Shown: positions 17,511-26,223, counted from the first letter of the stretch. The stretch: 64,000 nucleotides of DNA from Streptomyces sp. NBC_00178 (GCF_036206005.1 NZ_CP108143.1:372001-436000); one strand, 5' to 3'. Program-made: numbers and translations. The notes: generated from the letters alone by a model not told the origin.

Positions 17511-18473
17511 TCACGCCGTCGCAGCAGGCTCCGGCGCCTTGGTGGCGAGGGGCGCCGGGGTGGTGGCGGGGGCCGGGGAGACGTACCTCACCCGGTTCTC
17601 GAAGGTGACCCCGTGACTCTTCACGTCGATGGCGATGCGGTCGCCGTCCGCGATCCGGAACCCGTCGTGGAAGCTGGCCTCGTCGGCGCCCAGGAGGACG
17701 TAGTTGACCAGGCCGGGGCGCCGCACCGCCGGGAATGTGAACAGGTGGTCCGCCATGTCCTGCACGCGGTGGTAAAGGGCGTCGTCGCCGCAGTCGAAGG
17801 GGCCTTCCCAGGCGGTCGCGCCGTCCCTGACGATGGTGACGCGCCCCGTCACCGTGCGCGGCGGGGGGCCGAGGAAGAGCCAGGGGGTGAGCGCGGTGTC
17901 GCACAGTTTGCAGTACGGGTTGTAGCCCGGGTCCTGGCGGTGCAGGCCGATGTCGCACAGGTCGTTGCCGAAGGTGTAGCCCGCGTAATGGGGGGTGCCG
18001 TCGCCGTCGTTGACGTAGACGAGGGCGACTTCCGGCTCCTCGATGAGGGCGACCGGCCGTGCGGGGACGTTCAGCACCTCTCCCGGAAGCCGCACCCAGT
18101 CGCCGAACCCCTTGAAGAACCACTTGGGCGGGATGAACTCGGCCCCCTCAGGAGCCGTTTCGCCGCCCCACTTCTTCTTGTGCGTGCCCATGAAGCCACT
18201 CAGCAGGGCGTTGCCCGTGGCCGCCGGGAGCAATGGGGGCAGGAATCGCAGCCCCGGGTCCCCGGCCGCGACGACGACGGTTGCCGCACCCTCGGTCAGG
18301 ACGTCCCGCAGTGCCTCCTGGGATCCGTCCGTGGCGATGAAGGCGGCGGCCACCTGTCCGTCCTGCACCCGGTACAGGGTCTGCGGGACGCCTTCTTCGG
18401 GGCGGCCGAAACCGACATGGCGTTCGCCGTCGTACAGGGCCTCGAAGAGGACGGGGAGGCGGGCGTGGGACAT
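17511..18473 (-). CDS. FAH-fold (fumarylacetoacetate hydrolase superfamily) enzyme
   Basis: A 320-residue protein whose C-terminal two thirds show FAH-superfamily metal motifs: IEEPEVALVYVN (E-x-E) and GYTFGNDL (Asp). They are followed by a variant of the loop found in AraD1-like 2-keto-3-deoxy-sugar-acid dehydratases. Family members hydrolyse, decarboxylate or dehydrate 2-oxo acids with Mg2+. The start is ATG 18473 with GAGGAG upstream. It lies 36 bp after the aminotransferase gene and 123 bp before the LLM pair; the 123-bp gap may hold an internal promoter but none is clear. In this cluster it may process an oxo-acid intermediate; that is inference. Confidence 0.75.
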   Translation of the reverse strand: MSHARLPVLFEALYDGERHVGFGRPEEGVPQTLYRVQDGQVAAAFIATDGSQEALRDVLTEGAATVVVAAGDPGLRFLPPLLPAATGNALLSGFMGTHKKKWGGETAPEGAEFIPPKWFFKGFGDWVRLPGEVLNVPARPVALIEEPEVALVYVNDGDGTPHYAGYTFGNDLCDIGLHRQDPGYNPYCKLCDTALTPWLFLGPPPRTVTGRVTIVRDGATAWEGPFDCGDDALYHRVQDMADHLFTFPAVRRPGLVNYVLLGADEASFHDGFRIADGDRIAIDVKSHGVTFENRVRYVSPAPATTPAPLATKAPEPAATA

Positions 18474-18509
18474 GGGTGACTCCTCGGTCGTGTCGATGAG
18501 TTGCAGGGT

Positions 18510-19808
18510 TCAGGCGTGGGGTGCGAGGGCAGGGGTCCCCGCGCCCGTGAGGTCGGCCAGGACGTCGCCGATCCGGTCGACCGCCTGCCGTATCCAGGGC
18601 AGTGAGACCGGGTCCGCCGACTCCAGCGCGGCGGAACGCCGGTCGTCGGCGTCGCCGTAGAGGCGGCTGGTCGCCACGCGGATGCGCAGGGGCCGGCCCG
18701 GCTCCCCGAAGGCGCTCGCCGGCAGCACACCGACCCCGTGTCGCTCGGAGAGCAGCAGGGCCAGGGCATCGCCGTCGTACACGCCGTGCGTCCGGGCCAG
18801 GGGTTCGCGCAAAGGCTCGAAGTCCGGGTAGAGGTAGCAGGTCGCGGCGACGGGGAACGGCTCCGCACCCACGGCCCGGAAGCGCGCGGCGACCGCGCGG
18901 ACCACCTTCTCGTGCAGCCGCCGGCTCGCCGCGATGTGGGCGGTGACCTCGGGTGGCTCCCCGAACGCGTACGCGGCCGCCGTCTGCACCGGGGCGGGCG
19001 GGCTGGACCAGATCTGGCTCGCGACGGCGACGAGCCGGTCGTGCAGGGCGCGCCCGGCCTGGCTGTCGGGCAGCCGGGCCACGCCCGTGCGCCAGCCGCC
19101 CAGGGCCAGGTTCTTGGTGAGACCGGTGGTGACGACGGTCCGCTCGGGTGCGTAGAGGGCCGGGGAGGAGACCGGCTCGGACGTGTCGTACACCAGATCG
19201 CGGTAGATCTCGTCGGACACGACGACGAGGTCCAGCTCCCGGGCCGCCTCCGCCAGCCGTCGCACGGTGGCGGCCGGAGCGACCGTGCCGGTCGGGTTGT
19301 CCGGCACGGTCACGACCACGGCACGCGGGTCGCGACCGGCGGCGCGGGCGCCGGCGACTGCCTCGCGCAGGCCATCCGGGTCGGGGACACCGCCCTGCCC
19401 CGGCAGGATCGGGACGGGCAGGGGCCGTGCCCCCGCGAGGCGTGTCTGGGCCGCGTAGCTGACCCACCCGGGGACGGGCACGACCACGTCGCCGCCGATG
19501 GCCAGCAGCAGTGCGAACAGCAGCGCCTTGCTGCCGGGTCCGGCGACGACCAGGCCCGGGTCGGTCCCCAGGCCGCGCCGTTCCCAGTACCCGGCGGCGG
19601 CGGCGCGCAGGGAGTGGCTTCCCGCCACGGAGCCGTACGCGTTCTCGGCGGCGGCCGCCGCGAGCCGTTCGCGGAGCACGGGCAGGACGGGGAGGCCTAT
19701 CTCGCCGCTGGCCATCGGCAGGACGCTTTCTCCTGCCCTGCGGCGCCGGGCCAGGGCCTCGTCGGCGGCGAGGGTCGCCGACATGGAGACCGGTGCGGGT
19801 TCGGGCAT
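18510..19808 (-). CDS. PLP-dependent aminotransferase, class I/II
   Basis: A 432-residue fold-type I aminotransferase. VPDNPTGTV (the substrate and PLP loop), VVVSDEIYRDLVY (Asp to the pyridine N) and TTGLTKNLALGGWRTG (Schiff-base Lys) are all present. It resembles aspartate/aromatic aminotransferases, not the class III LysJ/ArgD enzymes that normally follow LysY. Its amination step may therefore differ from lysine or arginine synthesis. ATG 19808 has GGAG nearby. It is part of the leftward operon, 14 bp after the acyl-CoA ligase gene. Confidence 0.88.
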   Translation of the reverse strand: MPEPAPVSMSATLAADEALARRRRAGESVLPMASGEIGLPVLPVLRERLAAAAAENAYGSVAGSHSLRAAAAGYWERRGLGTDPGLVVAGPGSKALLFALLLAIGGDVVVPVPGWVSYAAQTRLAGARPLPVPILPGQGGVPDPDGLREAVAGARAAGRDPRAVVVTVPDNPTGTVAPAATVRRLAEAARELDLVVVSDEIYRDLVYDTSEPVSSPALYAPERTVVTTGLTKNLALGGWRTGVARLPDSQAGRALHDRLVAVASQIWSSPPAPVQTAAAYAFGEPPEVTAHIAASRRLHEKVVRAVAARFRAVGAEPFPVAATCYLYPDFEPLREPLARTHGVYDGDALALLLSERHGVGVLPASAFGEPGRPLRIRVATSRLYGDADDRRSAALESADPVSLPWIRQAVDRIGDVLADLTGAGTPALAPHA

Positions 19809-19822
19809 GGCAGCTCCAGCCG

Positions 19823-21571
19823 TCAGGGGTGGGTGGCGGACGTGGATCGAGGTGCGGGTGCGGTTTCGGCGTACCGCTCGCGCAGCTCGGCCTTGCGTAC
19901 CTTCCCGGTCAGCGTCTTGGGGAGGGCCCCGACCACTTCCAGGCGGTCCGGCAGGAAGCGGATGTCGTGGCCCGCCTCGGTGATGCGGTTCCGTACCTCG
20001 TCGAGCGAGGGGCCCTGGCCGCGGCGCCCGACCACGACGGCGACGATCACGTTCGCCGGGCCCGGCGCCTCCTCACGGTCCGTCGGCGCCTCCAGGCCGA
20101 CCAGCGCTGCCTCGACCGCATCGGGGTGGCTGCCGATCACCGCCTCCAACTCGGCCATGGGCGCCACGTGTCCGTCCCGCACGATCGCGTCGCGCGCCCG
20201 GCCGATGATGCGGATGCCGCCGCGGCCGTCGTCATGGGCGAGGTCGCCGGTGTCGAACCAGCCGTCCGCGCCGAGTTCCGCCGCGAATGCCTCCGGACGC
20301 CTGTGGTATCCGAGCGCGAGCGACGCGCCACGCACCTTGAGCCGTCCCACCGCCCCCGTGCTCTCCCGGACACCGGTCGTCCCGAACGACTCGGACGTCT
20401 CGATGCGCGTCTCCATGGCGTCGATGGCGGTGCCGTTGCTCCGGGACGCCCAGCCCTCGGGGTCCTCGGGCCGGGTGGTGGTCACCGGGCCGTTCTCTGA
20501 CATGCCCCAGAGCGAGTGGGCACGGGCTCCCAGCGTCTCGCGTACCTCGTCCGCGAGCTCCCGGAGGACCGGCGCCGAGCCGATCACCACGTGTCGCAGC
20601 GTGCTGGTGTCGCGCGGATCGGTCCGCTGTGACACCGTCACGTCGGCGAGGGTGGCGGGCGGACCGTACAGGAGGGTGGCGCCGTACCGCTCCACCAGGT
20701 CGAGCAGCGCCTCGTTGCGGCGTACGTCCTGGAAGGTGGTCGTGCCGCCGAGCATGACGCCGGCGAGGACGCCCTGCGCGAACCCCGAGTAGTGGACGAG
20801 CGGTGTCGAGACGGCCGTGACCCAGCCGTCGGCGCCGCCGAACGCGTCGGCGTACCCGCGTACCGCGGAGTGGACCGTGTTCTGGCTGTGCACGACGCCC
20901 TTGGAAAGGCCGGTGGTGCCGGAGGTGAACAGCACCACGAACGGGTCGTCGGCGCCGAGCGCCAGCCCGTCCAGACGGGCGGCCGCTCCCTCCCGCTCTT
21001 CACGCGCCTCGGCCACGAAGTGTTCGTGGAAGGGCAGCGCGCCCTCGGAAGCTGGGCCGTCCACCACCATCACGTGTTCCAGGGAAGGCAGTTCACCCAT
21101 GAGCCGGGTGACGGTCTCGGCCAGCGGAGTGCCGGCCCACTCCGGGAGGGTGACGCACACCCGTGCCCCTGTGAGGCCGAGGCGGTGGCGCAGTTCCGCT
21201 TCCGTGCAGACGGGCGAGACGGGGATGACGACGGCGCCGACACGGATGCAGGCGAAGATCAGCGGCACCATCTCCCACCGGTTGGGGAGCTGTACGGCGA
21301 CGAAGTCCCCCGGCCGCACGCCGAGGTCGAGCAGGCCCAGGGCGAACCGGTCGGTCAGGCGGTCCAGTTCCGCGTAGTCGAGTGTGTCGGTGCGGGATTC
21401 AGTGACGCGCCGTCCCGCGACGGCCAGCCGGCGCGGGTGCAGGCGGGCCTGCCGGTGCAGGTCGTCGAGGAAGCTCTCGTCCCGCCACCAGCCGCGCCGG
21501 CGGTATGCGGCGGCACGCTCCTCGGGGACGGTCACCGCTGCGGGGACCACGTGTGTGGCCGCTGTGCTCAT
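19823..21571 (-). CDS. AMP-dependent acyl-CoA ligase
   Basis: A 582-residue ANL-superfamily enzyme. TSGTTGLSKG (phosphate loop), WFDTGDLAHDD, RIIGRARDAIVRDG (hinge region) and LPKTLTGKVRKAELRE with the catalytic Lys are all intact. It would adenylate a carboxylic acid and transfer it to CoA or another thiol/amine. No carrier-protein domain is fused. It starts at ATG 21571, overlapping the dehydrogenase stop by one base, with AAGGACC upstream. In the cluster it may activate the acid that the homocitrate-synthase-like enzyme condenses, or attach an acyl group to the amino-acid product. Confidence 0.88.
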   Translation of the reverse strand: MSTAATHVVPAAVTVPEERAAAYRRRGWWRDESFLDDLHRQARLHPRRLAVAGRRVTESRTDTLDYAELDRLTDRFALGLLDLGVRPGDFVAVQLPNRWEMVPLIFACIRVGAVVIPVSPVCTEAELRHRLGLTGARVCVTLPEWAGTPLAETVTRLMGELPSLEHVMVVDGPASEGALPFHEHFVAEAREEREGAAARLDGLALGADDPFVVLFTSGTTGLSKGVVHSQNTVHSAVRGYADAFGGADGWVTAVSTPLVHYSGFAQGVLAGVMLGGTTTFQDVRRNEALLDLVERYGATLLYGPPATLADVTVSQRTDPRDTSTLRHVVIGSAPVLRELADEVRETLGARAHSLWGMSENGPVTTTRPEDPEGWASRSNGTAIDAMETRIETSESFGTTGVRESTGAVGRLKVRGASLALGYHRRPEAFAAELGADGWFDTGDLAHDDGRGGIRIIGRARDAIVRDGHVAPMAELEAVIGSHPDAVEAALVGLEAPTDREEAPGPANVIVAVVVGRRGQGPSLDEVRNRITEAGHDIRFLPDRLEVVGALPKTLTGKVRKAELRERYAETAPAPRSTSATHP

Positions 21572-22686
21572 CAGCGGTCCTTCCGGCGGGCCGCGAGCAG
21601 CTCGGGCAGCGGATTCCCCGCCCGTGCGGCCGCGATCTCCAGCAGGTCCCGGGTGTTCTGCCGGACCCGGTCACCGACCCAGTCGAACACCCAGTCCTTG
21701 CGCGCCTGGGCGGGCAGGTTGAACGGGACGACCCGGGTGACGGCCAGGGCCGCCGAGGCGGCGCCGCCGATGTTGGCGATCACGCCGGGGACCAGGGAGG
21801 CGCCCGAAGCGGCGATCTTCTCCTTCGCCACCGCGCTGGAGGCGAGGTTGGCTCCCTCGACGACGAGGCCGGCCCTCAGACGGTGGGTGTTCTCCGCGGT
21901 GAGCGCGTACTTCTGCGCCGCCAGGATCAGCAGGTCCGCGTCGACATCCAGCCAGGCGTCCGCTTCGGCGGAGAGTGTGACGTCACCGGGCAGGCGGCTG
22001 CGGTCGATCCGCCCGTACTCGTCCGTGACGGCGGTCAGCCCGGCCACCGGAAGCCGCTCCGCGCTGATGGTGCCCTGCACGTCGGCGACGCCCACGACGA
22101 CGTGCCCCCGGTCCTCCAGGAACCGCGCCACGGCCCGGCCCACCGCGCCGAAGCCCTGCACCACGACCCGGGCCGGCCCGGTGCGCCCGCTCGACTCCAG
22201 GGCGGTGATCGCGGCGACCCCGACGCCGTGCCCGGTGGCGTCGATGAGGGGTTCGTAGTAGGTACGCCAGTCGATCGGCATGTCGGGGGCACCGAGGCGG
22301 AAGCGGGGGTCGTAGCCTGCCTCGGCGAAGAAGACGGCCCGGTCGGCGGGGGTGACACCCATGTCGATGCCGAGGTGGATGCCGCCGTGGAGGAGCGGCT
22401 TCACCGTGCGGCCGAAGGTGCGGAAGGTCTCCTGGCGGTCGGTGCCGTCGGAGACGATCCCGGCTTTGGCACCGCCGATGCGCAGACCCGCCAGGGTGAA
22501 CTTCTCGGTCATGTCGCGGGCGAGGCCGGCGACCTCCTCCTCGGTCACCCCGGTGGTCATCCGGGTGCCGCCCATGGCCAGGCCGTCGACGAGCGTGTCG
22601 ACGACCACCCAGCCCTTGATGTCGCCGCCGCTGCCGTTGAGGTGGACGGTGAGGGCGGGGTCCTGCGGCTCTTCCGGAGCACTCAT
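21571..22686 (-). CDS. Glu/Leu/Phe/Val dehydrogenase family protein
   Basis: A 371-residue protein. MGGTRMTTGVT, the catalytic-Lys loop GLRIGGAKAGIV and the NAD-binding stretch VVVQGFGAVGRAVARFL are typical of amino acid dehydrogenases. Its length and the MGGTRM motif favour the Leu/Phe/Val type over hexameric GDH. The reaction is reversible oxidative deamination of an amino acid to a 2-oxo acid. ATG 22686 is chosen, with AAGGA upstream. It starts 56 bp after the amidotransferase-like gene. In context it may aminate the 2-oxo acid formed by chain extension, or supply the oxo-acid substrate. The Lys loop GGAKAGI differs slightly from the common GGGKGG/A form. Confidence 0.85.
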   Translation of the reverse strand: MSAPEEPQDPALTVHLNGSGGDIKGWVVVDTLVDGLAMGGTRMTTGVTEEEVAGLARDMTEKFTLAGLRIGGAKAGIVSDGTDRQETFRTFGRTVKPLLHGGIHLGIDMGVTPADRAVFFAEAGYDPRFRLGAPDMPIDWRTYYEPLIDATGHGVGVAAITALESSGRTGPARVVVQGFGAVGRAVARFLEDRGHVVVGVADVQGTISAERLPVAGLTAVTDEYGRIDRSRLPGDVTLSAEADAWLDVDADLLILAAQKYALTAENTHRLRAGLVVEGANLASSAVAKEKIAASGASLVPGVIANIGGAASAALAVTRVVPFNLPAQARKDWVFDWVGDRVRQNTRDLLEIAAARAGNPLPELLAARRKDR

Positions 22687-22742
22687 GGCTGCTTCCTTGC
22701 GTCTGGTGTGTACGGGGGTCGGGAGCGGGAGGTGAGGTCCGG

Positions 22743-23306
22743 TCACCGGTAGAGCTGCGCGAAACCCCGCAGGATCTCCAGGCCGTCCTTGCGGAACTCG
22801 AGATGGGCCTGCGAGCCGAAGACGCGGCCGTCGTCGGAGCGGAGGAACTCGACCGGTGCGTGTGCGGAGCGGCCGATGACGCGGTAGCCGGCCGGGGCTT
22901 CGCGGAGGTAGAGGGTGTGCCGGTGAAAGACGGTGACCGTCGGTTTCACGTAGGTGAAGATCGGCTCCTTTGTGTCGACCTGCGCCTCGTATCCGCCGAC
23001 CCGCTGCGGGCCCTCTTCGAGGCGTCCGCCGGCGGCGACGCCGAGGATCTGCAGACCGCCGCAGATGCCGAACACCGGCACGTCCGTTCGGGTGACGAGG
23101 TCGATCAGCGGCTTGTAGTACTCGCTGTCGTAGGCGCGCACCTTGGTTCCGCTCAGCACGATGGCCTGGTAGCGGCCGTCCACCCGTGCGGGCACGGAGC
23201 GGGCGTCGGTCGCTTCGGTCTGCGACCCCAACGCTTCGAAGCGGGACTGGAGCTGTCTGAGGGACAGCGTTCCGTTGTTGACGACCAGTACACGGGGCCG
23301 CGTCAT
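22743..23306 (-). CDS. Class I glutamine-amidotransferase-fold protein
   Basis: A 187-residue stand-alone GATase-1 domain. FGICGGLQILG carries the nucleophile Cys (ICGG rather than the usual ICLG), and GSQAHLEF supplies the His and Glu of the triad. No synthetase partner is encoded nearby. Proteins of this fold include ammonia-donating subunits and also gamma-glutamyl hydrolases such as PuuD. It starts at ATG 23306, coupled to the LysZ-like kinase (ATGA), inside a carrier-protein operon that shows no LysK-type peptidase. A role in cutting the gamma-glutamyl link to the carrier is therefore plausible but unproven. Confidence 0.8.
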   Translation of the reverse strand: MTRPRVLVVNNGTLSLRQLQSRFEALGSQTEATDARSVPARVDGRYQAIVLSGTKVRAYDSEYYKPLIDLVTRTDVPVFGICGGLQILGVAAGGRLEEGPQRVGGYEAQVDTKEPIFTYVKPTVTVFHRHTLYLREAPAGYRVIGRSAHAPVEFLRSDDGRVFGSQAHLEFRKDGLEILRGFAQLYR

Positions 23307-24133
23307 GCGCTCGCTCCTGACGTGTGGGTGGGTGCCTGCGCGTCGGTGATGACCGTGCCGGTCCGGCCGGCGAGCAGGTCCGTGACGGCGGCGCTGCCGA
23401 TGACGACCCGCTCCACGCCCTGGTCCAGGGCCTCCCCCGCGGCGCGCAGCTTCTTGCGCATGCCGCCCTTCGCGCCCTTGTCCCGGAAGGCTGCCGCTTC
23501 CCTGCGGCCGATCAGGCGGACCGGCTCGCCCTCGATCAGGAGGTGGGCGACGTCGGTGACGAGGACGAGGTCGGTCGCGCCGGTGGCTGCGGCGACTGCG
23601 GCGGCGGCCCGGTCGGCGTCGGTGTTGACCTCCTGGCCGGCCGCGTTCCGCGCCAGCGGGGTGAGGAGGTAGGCGTGGGAGGGCCGGAGGTTCTTCAGAG
23701 GGGAGACGTCCACTCCGGTGATCGGGCCGACGAGGTTGTCCAGTTCGACGAGTCGCTTCTCCCGCCACCACCAGCGCTCGCCCTGGCCCGCGCTCACGAG
23801 GCCGTCGCTGCCGAGCAGCCGTTCGGTGGTGATCCCGCGGTGCTCCAGCCGCCGCAGGACGACGTCGGCCAGTTCGCTGCTGACGGTCTTGATGTCGTCG
23901 ATGACCTCGGGGGTCGTCCACCGGCTCTGGTTGCCGTACCGGTCGCGCAGGATCGCCGACGGTTCGCCGTAGCGGGCGCCGAGCTCCCTGAGCGGCTTGG
24001 ACCAGCCGTGGACCAGGACCAGAGGGTGCTCCCGGCCGTGGCGGGCGAGGTCGTCCCACCACTCCCCGTCCAGATCGTCGAGGCAGCTCCCGCCGAGCTT
24101 CACCACGGTGGGCACATGACTCCGTGCGCTCAT
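23303..24133 (-). CDS. lysZ: LysZ/ArgB-like amino acid kinase acting on carrier-bound substrate
   Basis: A 276-residue amino acid kinase family protein. VVKLGGSCLDD is the N-terminal phosphate-binding Lys-Gly-Gly-Ser motif. LLTPLARNAAGQEVNTDADRAAAAVA matches the acetylglutamate kinase/LysZ core, and GGMRKKLRAAGEAL the late conserved Lys region. It is followed by the GATase gene and preceded by the LysY-like reductase, both with ATGA overlaps. By family precedent it phosphorylates the side-chain carboxylate of an amino acid whose amino group is blocked by LysW. An ordinary arginine-pathway ArgB is less likely because LysW and LysX are in the same operon. Confidence 0.87.
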   Translation of the reverse strand: MSARSHVPTVVKLGGSCLDDLDGEWWDDLARHGREHPLVLVHGWSKPLRELGARYGEPSAILRDRYGNQSRWTTPEVIDDIKTVSSELADVVLRRLEHRGITTERLLGSDGLVSAGQGERWWWREKRLVELDNLVGPITGVDVSPLKNLRPSHAYLLTPLARNAAGQEVNTDADRAAAAVAAATGATDLVLVTDVAHLLIEGEPVRLIGRREAAAFRDKGAKGGMRKKLRAAGEALDQGVERVVIGSAAVTDLLAGRTGTVITDAQAPTHTSGASA

Positions 24134-25185
24134 GCCGGCATCACCGGCTGCTGCGTCAGCCCGGTCCCCTCCGGCAGGCCGAACCGCAGGTTCGCGGCCT
24201 GCACGGCCTGGCCCGCGGCCCCCTTGACGAGGTTGTCGAGTGCGGCGAGCACGACGATCCGGCCGCCCTCCTCGTCGTGCAGGACCGTCACGTCGGCGAA
24301 GTTCGACCCGAGCACGGCCTGCGGGTCGGGCACCGGGATCAGCGTCTCGTCGTGCCGTCGCACCCGCACGAACGGGCGTCCCTTGTAGAAGCGCAGATAG
24401 GCCCGCGACAGCTCGCGCTGGTCCACCTTCTCGTCGGTGAACACGTACGAGGAGGTCAGCAGCCCGCGTACGTGGGAGACGCCGTACGCCGACATCGACA
24501 GGTTGCCTACGGTGCCGGGCTTGCTCCTCTCCAGGAAGTCGGCGACCTCGGCGGCGTGCCGGTGACCTGTCGGGGAGTACGGGGCGATGGCACCGGCCCT
24601 GAACGGGTGCAGGTCGGAGGTGCGCAGTTGGAGCCCGCCGCCGCTGGACCCGCTCTTTCCGTCCACCACCACGGTCTTCAGTGCGAGGCCGAGGCCGAGT
24701 GTGAGCGGGGCCAGGCCCAGGGTGATCGCCGTGGCGTAGCAGCCGGGCAGCGAGATCAGTGAGGCGTCCTTCAGCTGGTCGCCGACCAGCTCCGGCACGC
24801 CGTAGACGAAGCGGTCCGCCAGGTCGGTGCGCCGCGCGACCTTCGGGTACCAGCGGTCGTGGAGGCGCGGAGTCCGGATGCGGAACGCGCCGCTGAGGTC
24901 GACGACGGCCGGAATGCGGTCGGCGAACAGGCCGGCCAGCTCGGCCGACACCGCTGCGGGGGTGGCCAGGAAGAGGACATCGACCTGGTCCGCGACGTCC
25001 TCGGTGACGGGCCGCACGGTCAGGTTCTGGTGGATGCGCAGGGCGGGATGGAGCTCGGAGGGACGCCTGCCGATGCTGGACGAGCCGCCCAGGAACGTCA
25101 GCTCCATGCCGGGGTGCTGGGTGATGAGTCGGATGAGTTCGCCACCGGTGAACCCGGAGGCACCGACGACTCCTGCGCGGATCAT
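24130..25185 (-). CDS. lysY: LysY/ArgC-like acyl-phosphate reductase
   Basis: A 351-residue ArgC/LysY homologue. GVVGASGFTGGELIRL is the NADP Rossmann motif, SLPGCYATAITLGLAPL contains the catalytic Cys, and APYSPTGHRHAAEV the active-site His. It would reduce the acyl phosphate made by LysZ to a semialdehyde while the substrate is still attached to LysW. It starts at ATG 25185 behind AGGAG, overlapping the LysX stop. The frame continues upstream as antisense-like noise and is not part of the gene. Confidence 0.9.
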   Translation of the reverse strand: MIRAGVVGASGFTGGELIRLITQHPGMELTFLGGSSSIGRRPSELHPALRIHQNLTVRPVTEDVADQVDVLFLATPAAVSAELAGLFADRIPAVVDLSGAFRIRTPRLHDRWYPKVARRTDLADRFVYGVPELVGDQLKDASLISLPGCYATAITLGLAPLTLGLGLALKTVVVDGKSGSSGGGLQLRTSDLHPFRAGAIAPYSPTGHRHAAEVADFLERSKPGTVGNLSMSAYGVSHVRGLLTSSYVFTDEKVDQRELSRAYLRFYKGRPFVRVRRHDETLIPVPDPQAVLGSNFADVTVLHDEEGGRIVVLAALDNLVKGAAGQAVQAANLRFGLPEGTGLTQQPVMPA

Positions 25186-26036
25186 GCGAGCAGCTCCTGC
25201 AGATGGCGGCCGATGGCCGAGGGGATGTCCGCTCCGGTGGCGGAGGCCACCGCCCGGAAACCGGGCGCGTGGTTCACCTCGTTGACGACGTAGCCGTCGG
25301 GGGTGGCGAAGAGGTCGACGCCGTAGATGCCTGGTCCCAGTACGTCCACCACCCCGTCGACGATCTTGAGTACGTCGGGGTCGTGGCCGACGGGGCGGTT
25401 CCTGTTGCCGAGGGCGGCGTTGTTGCGCCAGTCGCTCCCGCCGCTCTCGAACTCCGCCGCGCCGACCAGGTCGCGTCCGACGACGAGGCACCGGACCGAG
25501 CTGCCGCCCAGGTACGGCTCCACCACACTGGCCTGTTCGAAGGCGTGGGCCAGGTCCTCGATGTAGTCGTAGACCGAGTGCGCGGTGTCGGCGTGCCGTA
25601 TCAGCGTGACCCGCTTGCCCATGCCGCCGAAGACGGGCTTCAGGACGAGGGGCAGTGGCAGGTCGGCGAGCGCCTTGTCGAAGTCCTTGCGGGACAGCAC
25701 GAGCCGGTGGTCCGGCACCGGCACGCCCGCGGTGTGCAGCAGGGCGCGCAGGGCGGCCTTGTTCTCGCAGGCGTGGATGGCCCGGGCGGTGTTCAGCGTG
25801 GGGATGCCGGCCGCCTCGGCGAGCGTGGCGATGAGCCCGCCGCGGGTGTAGCTGCGGCTTCGGATCAGCAGGGTGTCGTATCCCTTGACGGCGGGGGCGT
25901 CCGGGTGGCCGAGGGAGAGCGACTCGTCGTTGATCCAGTCGATACGCAGGCCGAAGGCCGGGGCCGCCTTGATCAGGAGGCGTTCCTCCCAGGCGACGCG
26001 GTCGGCGACGAGGGCGACGGCACGGAGACGGCCCAT
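25182..26036 (-). CDS. lysX: LysX-like ATP-grasp ligase
   Basis: A 284-residue RimK/LysX-type ATP-grasp enzyme. LPLVLKPVFGGMGKRVTLI is the ATP-binding Lys and Gly-rich loop, and VVNEVNHAPGFRAVA holds the Mg-binding Glu/Asn and the LysX-type substrate segment. LysX joins the amino group of an acidic amino acid to the C-terminal Glu side chain of LysW. The segment after EVNH reads APGFRAV, unlike what I recall for alpha-aminoadipate-specific LysX (TMEFKN), so substrate choice may differ. ATG 26036 lies one base after the lysW stop and fits the family start; GTG 26054, inside lysW, is an alternative. Confidence 0.88.
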   Translation of the reverse strand: MGRLRAVALVADRVAWEERLLIKAAPAFGLRIDWINDESLSLGHPDAPAVKGYDTLLIRSRSYTRGGLIATLAEAAGIPTLNTARAIHACENKAALRALLHTAGVPVPDHRLVLSRKDFDKALADLPLPLVLKPVFGGMGKRVTLIRHADTAHSVYDYIEDLAHAFEQASVVEPYLGGSSVRCLVVGRDLVGAAEFESGGSDWRNNAALGNRNRPVGHDPDVLKIVDGVVDVLGPGIYGVDLFATPDGYVVNEVNHAPGFRAVASATGADIPSAIGRHLQELLA

Positions 26037-26037
26037 G

Positions 26038-26223
26038 TCACTGGCCCCAGTCACGGAGCTGCACCTCGACCATCTCCAGCGTCAGCCGGCCGTCCTCGAC
26101 GGCCTCGACGCGGAGGGTCAGGACGCACTCGGGGCACGAGAGGGTCTCGCCCTCGGTGACCGGGGGCACGGTCAGGTCGGTCTCGCACTCGGGGCATACG
26201 CCGGTCAGGGTGGCGGTGGACAT
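26038..26223 (-). CDS. lysW: LysW-type amino-group carrier protein with C-terminal Gln
   Basis: A 61-residue acidic carrier with two CPEC knuckles (residues ~10-13 and ~34-37) that bind one zinc, and the tail RDWGQ. LysW and other amino-group carriers protect the substrate amino group on the gamma-carboxyl of the last residue, normally Glu in EDWGE. Here the last codon before TGA is CAG, read directly from 26041-26043, so the protein ends in Gln and has no free gamma-carboxylate unless deamidated. ATG 26223 has GGAG upstream. It lies 37 bp after the homocitrate-synthase-like gene and one base before lysX. Confidence 0.9.
   Translation of the reverse strand: MSTATLTGVCPECETDLTVPPVTEGETLSCPECVLTLRVEAVEDGRLTLEMVEVQLRDWGQ

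Noticed and set aside
23303..25185. Ordinary arginine genes argC/argB
   Set aside because: LysW and LysX homologues are in the same coupled operon and no argJ, argD or argR is present, so the carrier-protein pathway is the better reading.
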